Shown: piece after piece, positions 23,380 to 34,422 of the stretch | Position numbering within the stretch: position 1 is the first letter of the stretch | Layout of the letters: each line of letters opens with the position of its first letter | Origin: Rhizomys pruinosus | Taxonomy: Eukaryota; Chordata; Mammalia; Rodentia; Spalacidae | Reading direction: 5' to 3' | DNA: 64,000 nucleotides | Assembly (NCBI GenBank): GCA_009823505.1 | Contig: VZQC01004693.1 | Span: 4,774,144 to 4,838,143 of the forward strand | The notes under the pieces: generated by a model | What the model was told of the DNA's origin: nothing | Databases searched by the model: none | What the model saw: only the letters and a program-made list of their open reading frames with translations | Position numbers and translations under genes: made by a program

Positions 23380-23700
23380 ATGTAGATCCTGGGAAGAGAA
23401 TCTCAATCAGGGATGGTCTAGATTAGGTCGCCATTCGGGTGTCTGTGGGGGATTGTCTTGATTACATTAATTGATGTGGGAAGACCCAGCCTAAAAATGG
23501 GTGGTACCATTCCCTGGATTGTACAAGAGCTGAGAGAGCCAGCCAGCAGGAGGCACACACGCATCTCTCTCTGCTCCTGAGTGTGGACGTGACGGGCCAC
23601 ATGACTTTTATACAATGATGGACTGTAACCTGGAATTGTGAGCTACGATCAACCCTTTCCCCTTTAAGTGCTTTGTCATAACAGAAATGAAGCCAGGATA
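23380..23700 (+). repeat. Rodent MaLR-like LTR, sense
   Basis: The order gtgggggattgtcttgatta, cattaattgatgtgggaag, acccagcctaaaaatggg, caatgatggactgtaacctg and ctttgtcataacag fits a rodent MaLR-like LTR with its poly(A)-signal region degraded. An antisense copy of the same family is at 55003-55375. Ends approximate. Confidence 0.6.
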
Positions 23701-24469
23701 CAAGAGACCGACCAGTGAAGGGTCGCCACAGTAGCAGGGGCTGCTCGCCATCAGGAGCAGGCAGGGGACGGGGGGGGGGGGCACATGCCTTGAGCTTTGA
23801 AGCATTAGTAGTGGTCACCAGGGGCTCCAGGTAGCCTACCTTCCCAACAGAGGTGTTGTTGGAGGATGGCAGGGTCCCCAGTGTGTGCACACACATGCAG
23901 AGATGGCTCCACTACCCTTTTCTCTCTGTGCCTTTCCCCAAGAGCAGAGACCAACAGGCCCCAGTGAGCTGCTCCCAGGAGGCTCAGCTTGCCAGGTCAC
24001 ACTGTGCCAAGCAGGCTGTAACGTCAAAAGGCTGAGGCAGAAGGGGTAAGTGTTGGTGGCAGATGGCTTGAAGCTGGGTCCTTCCAGGGAATTTCCTAGG
24101 CCCTAAAGTAGCTGTCCACACATGTATACACCCACCCCACCTTGCTCACACCCAACGGCTCTGTGTGTCGACCCCTACCCAGCCTCTGCCATCCCCACAC
24201 AGGGTTCTCTTGGGATCCAGCAGCAGGTTTTAGCTTCTCCTTGGCTCAGCAGCCTCCATTTCCTTATACCCATGGGTCTTGAGAGTCCAAGTTCCCCAAA
24301 GAGGAAGGTTCACTGGTGAGCCTGTTTCCCATGACCAACCTACGTCTTACCGTCATCTCGTGAGGCTCAGCCCATCACAGGGGAGGGCTCTGCCCACCTG
24401 TCACCCTCCTGCCAACCCCTTCCTTTCCTTCCAGTGTAATTAGAGCAGGCTTTCCTCTCAGCCTTTGTC
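23701..24469. other. Noncoding stretch with a G13 run
   Basis: A homopolymer of about 13 G lies at 23769-23781. Otherwise mixed sequence without recognised gene or repeat. Confidence 0.5.
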
Positions 24470-25190
24470 ACAGCAAGCACTTCACACAGGGAGCACCTCA
24501 CATGGCTAGCATCTCACATAGGGAACATTTTCCACTGGGAGCACTTTTCACTGGGAGCACTTCACATGGGGAGCACTTCACATAGGGAGCACTTAACGTG
24601 GGACCATCTCACATAGGGAGTACTTTACACTGAGAGCACTTCACATGGGGATCAATTCATAGAGAGCACTTCACATGGATAGCATCTTACACAGGGAGAA
24701 CTTTACACTGGGAGCACTTCACATGGGAGTATCTCTCATGGAATATCTCACAAAGGGAGCACCTCATACAGGAAGCACCTCACACAGGGCACATCTCCTA
24801 CAGGGAGTTTCTCACTCAGCAGGCACCTCACATGGGAGTACCTCACACGAGGAGGAGCACTTCTTACAGGGAGTACCTCACACCAAGAGCATTTCACTCA
24901 CTGAGTATCCCATACAATGAGCACCTTACACAGCAGACGCTTCACACAGGGAGGACTTCATATAGCAAGCATCTCACACAGCATTATACCTCATATAGGG
25001 AGCACCCCACACAGTGCGAACCTCACACATTGGGCCCCCCCATACAGTGAGCATCCTACACAGTGAGTACTTCACACAATGAGGACCTCACAGAGCAGGC
25101 ACCTCACACAGGGAGCACCTTAAACAGGGAGTACTTTACACAGGGAGCACCTCACATAGAGAGCACCTCACACAGGGAGTACCTTGTCCA
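24470..25190. repeat. 18-bp degenerate minisatellite, about 40 copies
   Basis: About 720 bp is built from an 18-bp unit close to gggagcacctcacacagg, with substitutions in most copies and small indels in some (for example gggagcacttcacatgg, gggagtacctcacacc). Because 18 is a multiple of three, frames through the array show a six-residue periodicity; the frames at 24675-24920 and 25063-25311 are array by-products. The degeneracy indicates an old array with little recent homogenisation. Confidence 0.92.
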
Positions 25191-26348
25191 TGTGTCTTTG
25201 TCGCTTCCACCATCCATTGAGACAATGACTAGCTTTCTGTGGTCGGCGGTGGCTTTGTCATCCCGGGATCCTCGCCTTCTCCTCGCGGTTGGTGTTTCTG
25301 TCGTTCACTGAAGCCTGCAAGGTGATGGAGTTTCCTCCTCTCCTGAGATCCGGCCCTATTTACACACAGACCATCCTAACTTTGAAGGTAAATTGTTTGG
25401 CTTCTGGGGACCCAGCTGAGATGGGCAAGCAGAATCCAGGATGATTTTCTTAGTTCCTGCATCTCATTCGCACTCCGGGCTTTCCGCTTTGTCTCTGCTA
25501 GGTTTTTGCCATGTCCTGCTTCTTTTTGAACTTCCCCTGCGGCCCAGGGCTTCTTCAGCACATTTTAGAAAAAGCCTCCTTCTGGGGCATCAGCGCTGTG
25601 GTGCAGCCAGGCCTGCTGGTGGAGCCCTGGCTTCCTCATGCCTGTGCTGCCCACAGGGGGACGGAGCAGGCCTGGTCCCTGGCAGCCCCCTCCTGCCCAG
25701 TTCCCACTTCCCCGAAGCCAGTTTTGTTTTCAGGCAGTCGTGGATTCTCCAAGCCTCTGCTCCCTGGCATGAGGCAGCACAGAGGCTGTGTGGGCTTTTT
25801 GGCTCGAATGGTTTTTCTTCAGCTCTGAGGCAGATCCTTGGGTGTTGGAAGTCGCCAAGGCCCCATGGCTGGGCTGTCAGCACCTCACCCCAGCCTGGGA
25901 ACAGTTCTGCATCACAGCTCTCAGGGGCTCTCGTGGGTGATGCTCTGAAGATTTTCCTTTGATGTGGCCCACTACCACCTCATCATCTGTACTCTGACTA
26001 CTACAACGTGAAGCTGTGAAGGCTCCCCTCTCTCTTCACGGACACAGGTCTGCTTTGTGTAGTCTCTCCTGCCTGGCTTAAGGGGTCTGGATGAAGCTCA
26101 GGGATCACTGGCCGTGCCTAGCCTGCAGTGGGTTCTCACGGCTGTCCAGGAAAATGAGCCAAGGGCTAGGCCACACGCCTTGCAGGTACAGTCTCCAAGT
26201 TCCCACACCTCCTTTCATTCCCATACCAGAATGTAATCACAGTCACTGACACATAAGCATCACAAAGCAGGGCTGGTATCAGAGGGTCTAGGCTGATGCG
26301 ACAGCTCCTCAGAAACTCAACAGATGGCTCCAGAGACTTGCTAGAACC
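25191..26348. other. Noncoding stretch, no feature seen
   Basis: A 173-codon plus-strand frame at 25441-25962 is open but shares its span with another plus frame and a minus frame and lacks family resemblance. No repeat recognised. Confidence 0.5.
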
Positions 26349-26412
26349 CTGCAGATACACGTGGAATCCCCGTTCTTTCCCTGCAGATACACGTGGAATC
26401 CCTGTTCTTTCC
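26349..26412. repeat. 32-bp tandem duplication
   Basis: ctgcagatacacgtggaatc starts at 26349 and again at 26381, followed both times by cc(c/t)gttctttcc. A two-copy direct duplication. Confidence 0.93.
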
Positions 26413-28204
26413 CCTGGGCTAAGGGCTTTCCCTTGTTCCTCCTCCTCAGTGCCCAGCCACAGACTAAGCATTTGCAAATGCCAGTGTCTGGGGTCAGTAG
26501 ACACAGACCTGGGAGCAGTGAGCTCTCACAGAGGGCTGGGGTGTCGCTCTGCCCACGGCTCCCTGCTGCTGTGTGAGTCTCTGTACACTGCTGACCTGCA
26601 GTCATGTAGCCTTGAATGATCCTGGACGCTGGCTCCTGCTGCCACTGATCTGTAACTGGTTTCAAAGAAGCAGAGACTGCGGAGTGAAGGCTTTGGGCCT
26701 GGAGCAGCTGCAGTTTTCGTCGGCTGCTGGAGGTGCAGCAGGTGTGACTCTGCCCACCTGGGTCTCTGTCTGCACTCCTGCACACACATGCTTATTGCAC
26801 ATATAAGGTACACATCTGTTTCACAGGAAACTACGCCAATATCTGCTGTCCATGTGACAATCTTCCTGCCCTCCCCAGAGAGTGACAGTGGCTCTTCTCC
26901 ATCCTCCTTGAGCCTCCTGGGCAGGTGGGTTTGTGACTGGACAAGCTAGCTTGCACTTGGCATTATTTCTTGTGAGCAGTCACGTGGAAGCATTCTTACA
27001 GTTTGGTCTTGTCACCCCCAGTGCTTTTGGTTTCCCCACTTACTGAAGAGCACCGGGCTCTTTCCACCACTTTCATGATTGCCTACAATGCTGCAGTGTA
27101 CGTTTGATGGTGGGCTTCCTTCAGCACGTGGGAGTTGGTCAGGCAGAAAGATTTTACATAGGAATTTCTGCGATTAACCATATCCTCCCAGTTACCCTTC
27201 ACTTGCAAGGTTTGTTGAAGAAAGGCCTTACAGCAGGCGCACAGCTCGGAGACCGCTCCCCGGCAGTGCAGAGGATAGACAATGGAGGGACATTACTATT
27301 CTGTGTTCCACATGTCAATCTGAGATTAAGACAGGCTGTGACCACGTAAATGACCACCATGTGGGATTCTGCTGCTGTCCCCATGTTCTAGGCCTGTGCC
27401 CTCCTGGGGATGTTCATGCCAAATGGGGGGCAGACATGAGCATGCCATAACCCCAGACCTTGCACATTAGACCGTGCTCTCTGCCGAAGCACCCTGCACT
27501 GAGGAGGAATGTCCCAAGCACACAGACTGCCAGGAGAAAATGGAAAATCCATGGGGGCAGCCCTCAAGTCTCAGTCAGTTGATGGCTCTCTGGATGGGAG
27601 GAAGGAGGCTGTAATGCCCTCACTCTGTAATGTGGCTAGAACACCATTGAATCCCCAGAGGACCGAGGGCCCGTGGCAGCCATGTTGGCATGCCATCTCA
27701 GCCTTGAGCATGTCACAATGGCTGCTGACCGCAGGAATTTCTGCTTTCCTCTTGCTGGGAACAAAGGATCCTGACACAGGTGGAGGGAGGAAAGGGCGAC
27801 TGGAAAGCACACGGGCTTCAACCACTAAGTCTCTTCAAGCCTCAGAGCCAGTCCTGTTTCCCACCTCAACTCCAAGGTGAGATGTAGCTACTGGAGACAC
27901 TGGGAAGGAGTGGAGGGAAGGGTCCTCTTCCCTAGGATGGAGCATGCATGGTGCAGGCCTGAGGGACACCCTACCGTGGGCCATGTAGAATCCTCTACGA
28001 TGGCCCAGAATGCTGTGCAGCTGAGGGGGAGGAGTGTGCAGAAGAGCTCGCTGTCCATGTGACAAGGACACGTGCAGAGCTGCGCATAGCTTCTGGCTGC
28101 CTCCCTCTAACCATCAGCACCTGCTCCACTGGCTGTGGGAAGGTTGATACAAAACTGCGAACAGGTGGGTCCTGGATCCAGAGGGAACCGTCCATGGTTG
28201 GATT
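26413..28204. other. Noncoding stretch, no feature seen
   Basis: About 1.8 kb without recognised gene or repeat. The sequence immediately left of the L1 fragment (28100-28204) has no T-run that could be a reversed L1 poly(A) tail. Confidence 0.5.
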
Positions 28205-29380
28205 TGATCATAAGCATTGTGATAAGATTAGAGGCTTTATTAGTTTCTCTTTCTAGGTGCTTTGGTATGGTTGCTCCTCTCTTCTGTCCTTTGAATTGCT
28301 TCAAGTATTTTCTAAAGGGTTGGTTTTCCAGACATGTATTCTATCATCTTGTTTATGTCATGGAAGATTTTTCTCTCTCCTTCAACTATAATCGACATTT
28401 TTGCTGGGTATATTAACCTGGGTTGGCATCCATAGTCCTTTAACACTGGGAATGCTTTGCTCCATGTTCTTGCTTTCATGGTTTATGCCGAGAAGTCAGT
28501 CGTAATTCTGATATGTTTCCCCTTATATGTGACTTGTTTTTCTCTTGCGGCTTTCAGAATTTTGTCTTTGTTTTAGGCATCTAGCATTTTCACTATGCTA
28601 TGGCATGGGGAGTTTCTTTTTTTTATCTTGTCTGTTTGGAATTCTATGTGCTTCTTGTATTTGTGTGGGTTTGTCTTTTTTTTAGTTTGGGGAAATTTTC
28701 ATCTATTATTCTGTTGAAGATCTGATCAGTACTATTCTCTTGGCAGTCTTCTCCTTCCTTTATTCCTATGATGCTGAGGTTTGATCTTTTCATAGTGTCC
28801 CATATTTCCTGGTTGTTCCACTTTTGTGTATTTTTAAATTTTTCATAATCTTTATTTGAGCTTTTTAGTTGCTCTGTGTTATCTTCCAGGTCTGATATTC
28901 TTTGTTCTGCTTCCTCCATTCTATTTCTAAGGCTTTTTCCATTCCTTTCCTCTTGATTGGATGAGTGTTCTATTTCCTTTTTCATTTCATCCTGTGATTT
29001 CTTTAGTATTTCTGCTTCTTTTTGGAGCTTCTCAACTCTTCTTGATGCTCCTTACTTTGCTGGTTGGCTTCCTTTTTCAGTGTTTCCACTTCCTCCCAGA
29101 GTTTGTCATTTTCTCCCTCTAGTTCTTTCTGGAGTTTGTCATTCTCTCCCTTTAGTTGTTTCCGAAGTTTGTCATTGTCTCCCTCTAGGTCCTTCTTGAG
29201 TTTTTCATTCTCTTTCCTTAGTTCTCTAACTTGTTCTTTATATTCTTTAATTTCTCTGAATAGGTCTTCAATTGTACCTCTGAGATCTGTTTCTTGGGTT
29301 ACCGTCAGGGGGATCCCACTATAGCAATCTCCTACAGGGTTGGTAGAGCTTGGTATGGAATTATCCTGCACCTTTCCCAT
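28205..29380 (-). pseudogene. L1 ORF1 remnant (nucleic-acid-binding ORF1p), antisense
   Basis: On the minus strand a start codon at 29380 opens a 125-codon frame (MGKVQDNSIPSS) to 29003. A second frame follows at 28985-28644 (RMEEAEQRISDLEDN, IIDENFPKLKK), then broken frames to about 28225. The order is ORF1p: an N-terminal region, a long Lys/Glu-rich coiled coil with 11-residue repeats (ENDKLQKELEG), then the RRM-like and C-terminal domains. ORF1p is the trimeric RNA chaperone of L1 RNPs. Frameshifts and in-frame stops break it. No ORF2, 3' UTR or poly(A) tail follows. Confidence 0.9.
29099..29230 (-). repeat. 33-bp tandem units within the ORF1 coiled coil
   Basis: The plus-strand word gtttgtcatt (and variants) recurs at 29101, 29134, 29167 and 29200, exactly 33 bp apart. 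Each unit codes for one 11-residue coiled-coil segment on the minus strand. Confidence 0.9.
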
Positions 29381-30045
29381 GTTGTCTCTTCATTGTGTCC
29401 CTGGTATGTGGATTCCCCCCCTTTTTTTGCCTGTATTCCGATGCGAATCACAAATGCCTTTTCACTGTGTTGAAGGCTTTCTTTGTTTGCCTCCTTCAGA
29501 TGCCTTTTTTTTTGTTTTTTCCTCCTTGTTTATGGAGCGTTGACTTGTCTAGGTTTCCGGCTTTCAATTTTGTTTATATATTGGGAGTCTAATTCACTCT
29601 TCCCATTCTGTTCTGAAGGTTCTCCAGAAAATCCACTTGGACACTCTTTCAGCAATTCCAGTTGGCAGCAGGGGGGAATATGCCTGACTTAGCTGGCTCT
29701 GTGTTTCAGGTGGTCCTGGCAGGTCCCTGATCTAGCCACTGCGCACTCAAGTCTCACAGTGGCAACAGGCCCACTTTTAATACCAGCTACAAGGGTAACT
29801 CCATCCCGACAGCCACACCAGACAAGGATTTAACAGGCCCACCTTTAATCCCAGCTAGCAGGGTGACTCTACCCCGCCAGCCTCACAAAGACAAAGATTT
29901 AGCTATCCAACCAATGAATCAATCCACCAACAACCCAGGAGTAGATCTATCCTAAAATCTGCCTGGCTGAAGCGCCCAGCTCCTACCTGTGCTTCAGGTG
30001 GTCCTGGCAGGTCCCTGATCTAACCACTGCACACTCAAGGCTCGG
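29381..30045 (-). repeat. L1 5' UTR with partial tandem units, antisense
   Basis: Upstream of ORF1 (to the right), the block tttcaggtggtcctggcagg at about 29705 recurs at about 29993, a spacing of about 287 bp. Within it a roughly 65-bp subunit is doubled (cccacttttaataccagc at about 29771 and cccacctttaatcccagc at about 29836). Tandem 5' UTR units act as the promoter region in rodent L1s. The outer end is approximate. Confidence 0.75.
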
Positions 30046-30356
30046 TTTAAGAAGTGACAGGTCCACCATGGTGGGAAAGCACAGTCATGCGTGAGGGGCT
30101 AGTCACATCCCACCGGCACTCAGCAGACAGAAGGACGAGGGCCAGTGCTCAGCTCTCTTTCCCCTCTTAACCTTTTGGTCAGCCACATTCAGAGCAGGTC
30201 TCTCCTCTTCCCATAAACCTCTCTGGGAACTCCATCAAAGATGCACCCAGAGGTGCATCACCTAGGAGATTCCAAATCTAGGCACATCGAAAGTAAAACC
30301 TGACCACCACAATGGTCTGTTTCCTCTCTGCTTTAAAATGCATTTTAATGTGTATA
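30046..30356. other. Noncoding stretch, no feature seen
   Basis: Flank of the L1 fragment. No gene recognised. Confidence 0.5.
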
Positions 30357-30358
30357 CA

Positions 30359-30402
<44 letters not shown>
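30357..30402. repeat. (GT)n microsatellite
   Basis: About 21 uninterrupted GT units within 30360-30401. Confidence 0.95.
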
Positions 30403-30404
<2 letters not shown>

Positions 30405-31136
30405 AGCTGTATCATGCCATGATGTCTGTTCACCACAGGCCCAGAGCAATAGAGCGGACATGGCTGGGACCCTCTGAAACCCATGGGGCTGGGTTTTTTT
30501 CCCCCAAGTATTTAGTCAGAGTAACATATCTGGTACATCCCTTCACTTAGAGAAGCATTGGCTTGGCTTCTGAAAGAATACTTCAGTACATTCTGGGGTC
30601 AGCACACTAGAAGATGGCTTCAGTCTTTGGAAGCACTGGCATGCTTTGCTCTGGGCACCCAGACCTCTAGAGCAGCCAGCTCAAACCCCAGATCCCACTG
30701 TACCCTGTCTCTGTTCTTCCTCATGAGGGAGAAGCAGCTTTCCTTCCCTGGGAGCTCTGCTCACAGCCTGAGCTCAGCATTAGTGCTCTAAGAGGAAGGT
30801 CCTTCTGAGCTTCTCCTCCCAGTGGTCCTGGTCCCTCACTTGCAGTTCTCTGTTCACAGGGCAGACTGTCTAGTAGTTTTCAGGAGTATGTTTAGCCTGT
30901 GAACATAAAGTAGTCCCCTGTTTCCAGAAGTGAGGGCATCAGTTACCTTTACTGTAGCCATCACACACATGCCTTTCCTTTGGGATTTGTTGTTGCTGCT
31001 GTTTTTCAGGAAATTCTTCACTATCCTAATCCTAAGTGTCCTAAGCACACTCTCTTCCACTGTGTTCAACAGTATTGGTGGTTTTAATTCCTCTAAGCTG
31101 ATTGTCAGTGTGCTGTTGGGTGGGACTGTGGTAACT
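30403..31136. other. Noncoding stretch, no feature seen
   Basis: No gene or recent repeat recognised. Confidence 0.5.
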
Positions 31137-31326
31137 CAACCGCGTAGGGTTCCAAGGACAGAGATGCTGTCACCCAACCACATAGGGTTCCAAGGACAGA
31201 GATGCTGTCACCCAACCACGTAGGGTTCCAAGGACAGAGATGCTGTCACCCAACCACGTAGGGTTCCAAGGACAGAGATGCTGTCACCCAACCATGTAGG
31301 GTTCCAAGGACAGAGATGCTGCCACT
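31137..31326. repeat. 38-bp minisatellite, five copies
   Basis: The word tagggttccaaggacagag occurs at 31145, 31183, 31221, 31259 and 31297, exactly 38 bp apart. Units are nearly identical, with variation mainly at ccgcg/ccaca/ccacg/ccatg, which suggests recent expansion. Confidence 0.96.
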
Positions 31327-32215
31327 CACGCTGAGCTGTGCAGTTCTTGTTGCCAAACCGTTTGTTTTAAAAATGGTAATTTTCATACAATTCCAGTCTG
31401 GATTAAAGGCCTTTTGTTGTTCTTTCTGGCATTTGTGACAAGACAGTTTCTAGAGCCCTGTCACCCTTGCCTGTCTGACTCATTGGAAAGTGTCACTCAG
31501 CCCAGGGGCTGGGAGAATAATGGCAGGAGCCTGTGGCAGGAAAAATCCACTTATATCACTAGCTAGGACATGAAAAAGAGAAAGAAGATGCCAGGGTCCC
31601 ACAGTCCCCTCCAGGAAGCACACTCAGGACCCCAAACTCTCCCACCAGGCTCCACCCCCTCAATTGTTTCACCCTCTTCCAGTAGTTCCACTCTGAGGAC
31701 TGAGCCTTCAGTCTGGGAACCTTTGCGGGGCGTTCATCAAAACCACAGCAGCTTCCCTTCACCCTTCCTGGTCATCAGGCTGCTGTGGTCCTACATTACA
31801 GATTGTGCTTGAAGAGCTGGGACCAGCAGCCTTGGCGTGTGGAATGGGAAACAATGTGAACAATCCAAGCGCTGAGAGAGGGTGATTAAAGCCACTGTGT
31901 GAATCTAGGGGACCCTGCTCTGGGGTGCCAAGTTCTCCATCTCCAGGCAACTGGTAATGACAGCTAACCCAGAACGATCCCTTCTGCTAAGTGAGGGCAG
32001 CTGGAATCTCTGGAGCCTGAATCTTGCCATCCCCTCATGTGGGCTGCGAACCAAGCAGAGAAGGGGGGAGGAGGAGAGAACAGGGAACAGAGAGGGCGGC
32101 TCCTGGGGCTGCTGTCCAATCCCAGGGTGGGAAATTAGACAATTAGCTTGGGATGGGGAGAGTTCCTTCCCAAAATGGCCTGAGTAGAGCACTCCAATTT
32201 GTGTCCGTCTGAACT
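31327..32215. other. Noncoding stretch, no feature seen
   Basis: No gene recognised. 31370-31500 is AT-richer than its flanks. Confidence 0.5.
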
Positions 32216-32400
32216 GAGCATGGACTTATTTGGGATATCTCCAAATGAGCATGGACTTATTTGGGATAGTATATTGGCAGGCGTCATTATTTATAGTGAG
32301 AAGTCCCACTGAACAAGCAGGCCCTAATCCCGTGACTGGTGTCCTTAAGAAAAAGAAAACAGACTCCAGACACAGGCACAGAGGAGAGGCTGAGTGAGGC
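32216..32400 (+). repeat. 31-bp duplication followed by an MLT1-like fragment
   Basis: gagcatggacttatttggga occurs at 32216 and 32247 (31-bp period). Downstream, tatttatagtgagaagtc, gccctaatcccgtgactgg and tgtccttaagaaaaagaaa follow the order of MLT1-type LTRs ('ccctaatccaatatgactggtgtcctta'). Confidence 0.6.
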
Positions 32401-33003
32401 GGGGACGGGTTGCGCAGCCCTCCACAGCCGGGTGCGCTGGTTACGTTTGTATTTCTCAAAGGGTTGTGTCTTGGATTTTCAGTTCACCAGAGAGAGAGAG
32501 GCATGGAGCGTCTCTGTCCACGGTGGCAGGAGTGTGTGGCTCCTTAAACTGACTAAGGAGTGAGGGCTACATAGCAATGGGGGGAGGTGCACAGGGGAGG
32601 TACACCCTCCAAAGACTTTGCCTCAAGCGACTTCTTATACCAGCCAGACACCCCACCGAAGATCCCACAGCCTTCCCCAAACCTGGGAGACCATCATCTA
32701 GGAACATGCAAGGCATGACGGGGGGAGAAATTTCAGATTAAAAACCTAATATTCTACCCCTGGTCCCCAAGGGCACATGACCATCTTACAATACAAAATG
32801 CAGGCATTCAACTTCAAAATTCCCATCTTAACAGTCTCAACACTCTCTTCTGAGACTCAAGACAATCTCTTAACTGTGAGTCCATGTAAAATCAAAAAGC
32901 AACTTCCAAACTTTTACTGTTCAATGGCACAGAGTACACATTCTGTTCTACAAGGGAGGACCAGGAGTATAGCTAGGACAGATTGGACAAAATCAGGCCC
33001 AAA
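32401..33003. other. Noncoding stretch with LTR-internal-like sequence
   Basis: 32755-32900 (ggtccccaagggcacatgac, catcttacaatacaaaatgc) resembles 62345-62400 (ggccccaaaggttcacgacc, atctcataaagcaaaatgc). The two are likely copies of one LTR-element internal region. The remainder is unremarkable. Confidence 0.45.
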
Positions 33004-33203
33004 TAGCAGCGGGGCAAACACGGAGACCGGTAGCATGTGGGCATCACCTGGGCTTCAGCAGACAGGGCATAGCAGCAGGGCAAACACGGAGACCGGTAGC
33101 ACGTGGACATCACCCAGGCTTCAGCAGACAGGGCATAGCAGCAGGGCAAACACAGAGACTGGTAGCATGTGGGCATCACCTGGGCTTCAGCAGAAAGGGG
33201 CAT
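33004..33203. repeat. 66-bp minisatellite, three copies
   Basis: Units start tagcagcggggcaaacac (33004), tagcagcagggcaaacac (33070) and again at 33136. The period is exactly 66 bp and the last unit is followed by a slightly altered start. The period is divisible by three, so a plus frame at 32777-33286 stays open through all copies with a 22-residue repeat. No sign that it is translated. Confidence 0.95.
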
Positions 33204-33209
33204 CTGTTC

Positions 33210-33634
33210 TTGCTTCACTCTGTTGCTGTGACAAACACAGTGACCAAGAACAATTCAGGGAGGAAAGAGCTCATTTCTTTTTGTAGGTCACAGTCTACCA
33301 TGAAGGGGAGTCAGGGGAGGGCCCAGAGGTGGAGCTTGAAGGCAGGCCTGCTTGCTATTCATACAGAATTACCTCTACACAGAGAACTCACTCATAGCCA
33401 AGGAAGCACAGCAGAAACCAGGGCTGGGATCCTGATTAATGACCACAGCCCACTAATGACCCACTCAGTGAGCTTTCTTCCACAGCCGAGGCCCACCTTC
33501 CTGTGTGGTGGTGTTGCCCCCAGTCAGCTGCTCCCTCCTACATCAATTGACAAGCACACCAATCCCCCAATCATGTTCATCAAATCTGACCTGAACAATC
33601 TTCAGAGATTCTGGTCTGCGTCAAGTTGACAGGT
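33210..33634 (-). repeat. Rodent LTR-like repeat, antisense
   Basis: Opens ctctgttgctgtgacaaac and closes ctggtctgcgtcaagttgac. The word order is that of the antisense LTR-like family at 8741-9046 and 62072-62345. Ends approximate. Confidence 0.6.
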
Positions 33635-34422
33635 AAAGCTGACTAGGGCAAACTGAGCAACATTAATGTTATATTCCTCGTGATCTGAAAACAAATATGC
33701 TCGTATATTGTGAATCCCTATACAGGTTCTAGAACTAACCTACCATTTATTTTCAGACTGGACTTTTGGTATATGATGGTGGGCATGTATACATATTTTA
33801 GAGTAACATGTTGTTAAAATGGAAAAATGTTAATTAAGAAATATGATATGGAACTATCACAGTTTGTTTTCAGAAGATACAATTTTAGTATAGGTGTGAT
33901 ATATCAGGCTAGTGTAACTTAGCCTTTCTGGTGCTTAATGACCATACTTAATGCCCATACCAATTTGGCCAAAGGTCTTAAGGAATAACTTTGTTCTTTG
34001 CCCTCAGAGGTCAACTAAGTCTCCGGGGACTATGCATGGGGATATCTCTTGAAATGTCCTGCAAATGTAGGTCACCAGTCTTCCCATGTAGGGAGGTCTT
34101 GGAAACACACTATAAAGAGGGAAGGGAAAGGGATATATGCCTGAACTGAATTGGAAAATGATGTATGAAATACAGAAAGCATCAATAAAAAATGAAAATT
34201 GAAAAAAAAAATAGAGGAAAGTCTGCTCGTGCTCCTAAAAGGGAAGCCTGGTCTAGCAAGACCTGATTTTGTCCTCGAGTGGATGGAACTGGTAAATGAA
34301 AAGCTGAAAGGAGCCAGGGACTCCCCTCCCCCACCAAAAAAACCCCCGAGTGATTGAGAAACGATGTGTGATGTATGGAAATAGTTTAATAACAATAATA
34401 AATTTTTTAAAAGCTGACTAGG
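33635..34422 (+). mobile_element. Retroposed insert with 13-bp TSD and A-rich end (L1 3' end-like)
   Basis: The direct repeat aaagctgactagg is exact at 33635-33647 and 34410-34422 and brackets about 760 bp. The insert ends in an A/T-rich tract (aataataaattttttaaaa), as expected of L1-mediated insertion. An internal A-run follows aaaaatgaaaattg at about 34186-34212. The two A-rich ends are preceded by similar words (ggaaaatgatgtatgaaa and gagaaacgatgtgtgatg), hinting at a duplicated 3' segment. No open frame is preserved. It may be a 5'-truncated L1 or another retroposed transcript. Confidence 0.7.

Noticed and set aside
25441..25962. 173-codon plus-strand frame
   Set aside because: Overlapping open frames in two other registers and no recognisable domain.
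28957..29324. Ser/Phe-rich plus-strand frames over 28957-29324
   Set aside because: They are antisense to L1 ORF1; the repeated SFS pattern is the complement of the coiled-coil repeats.
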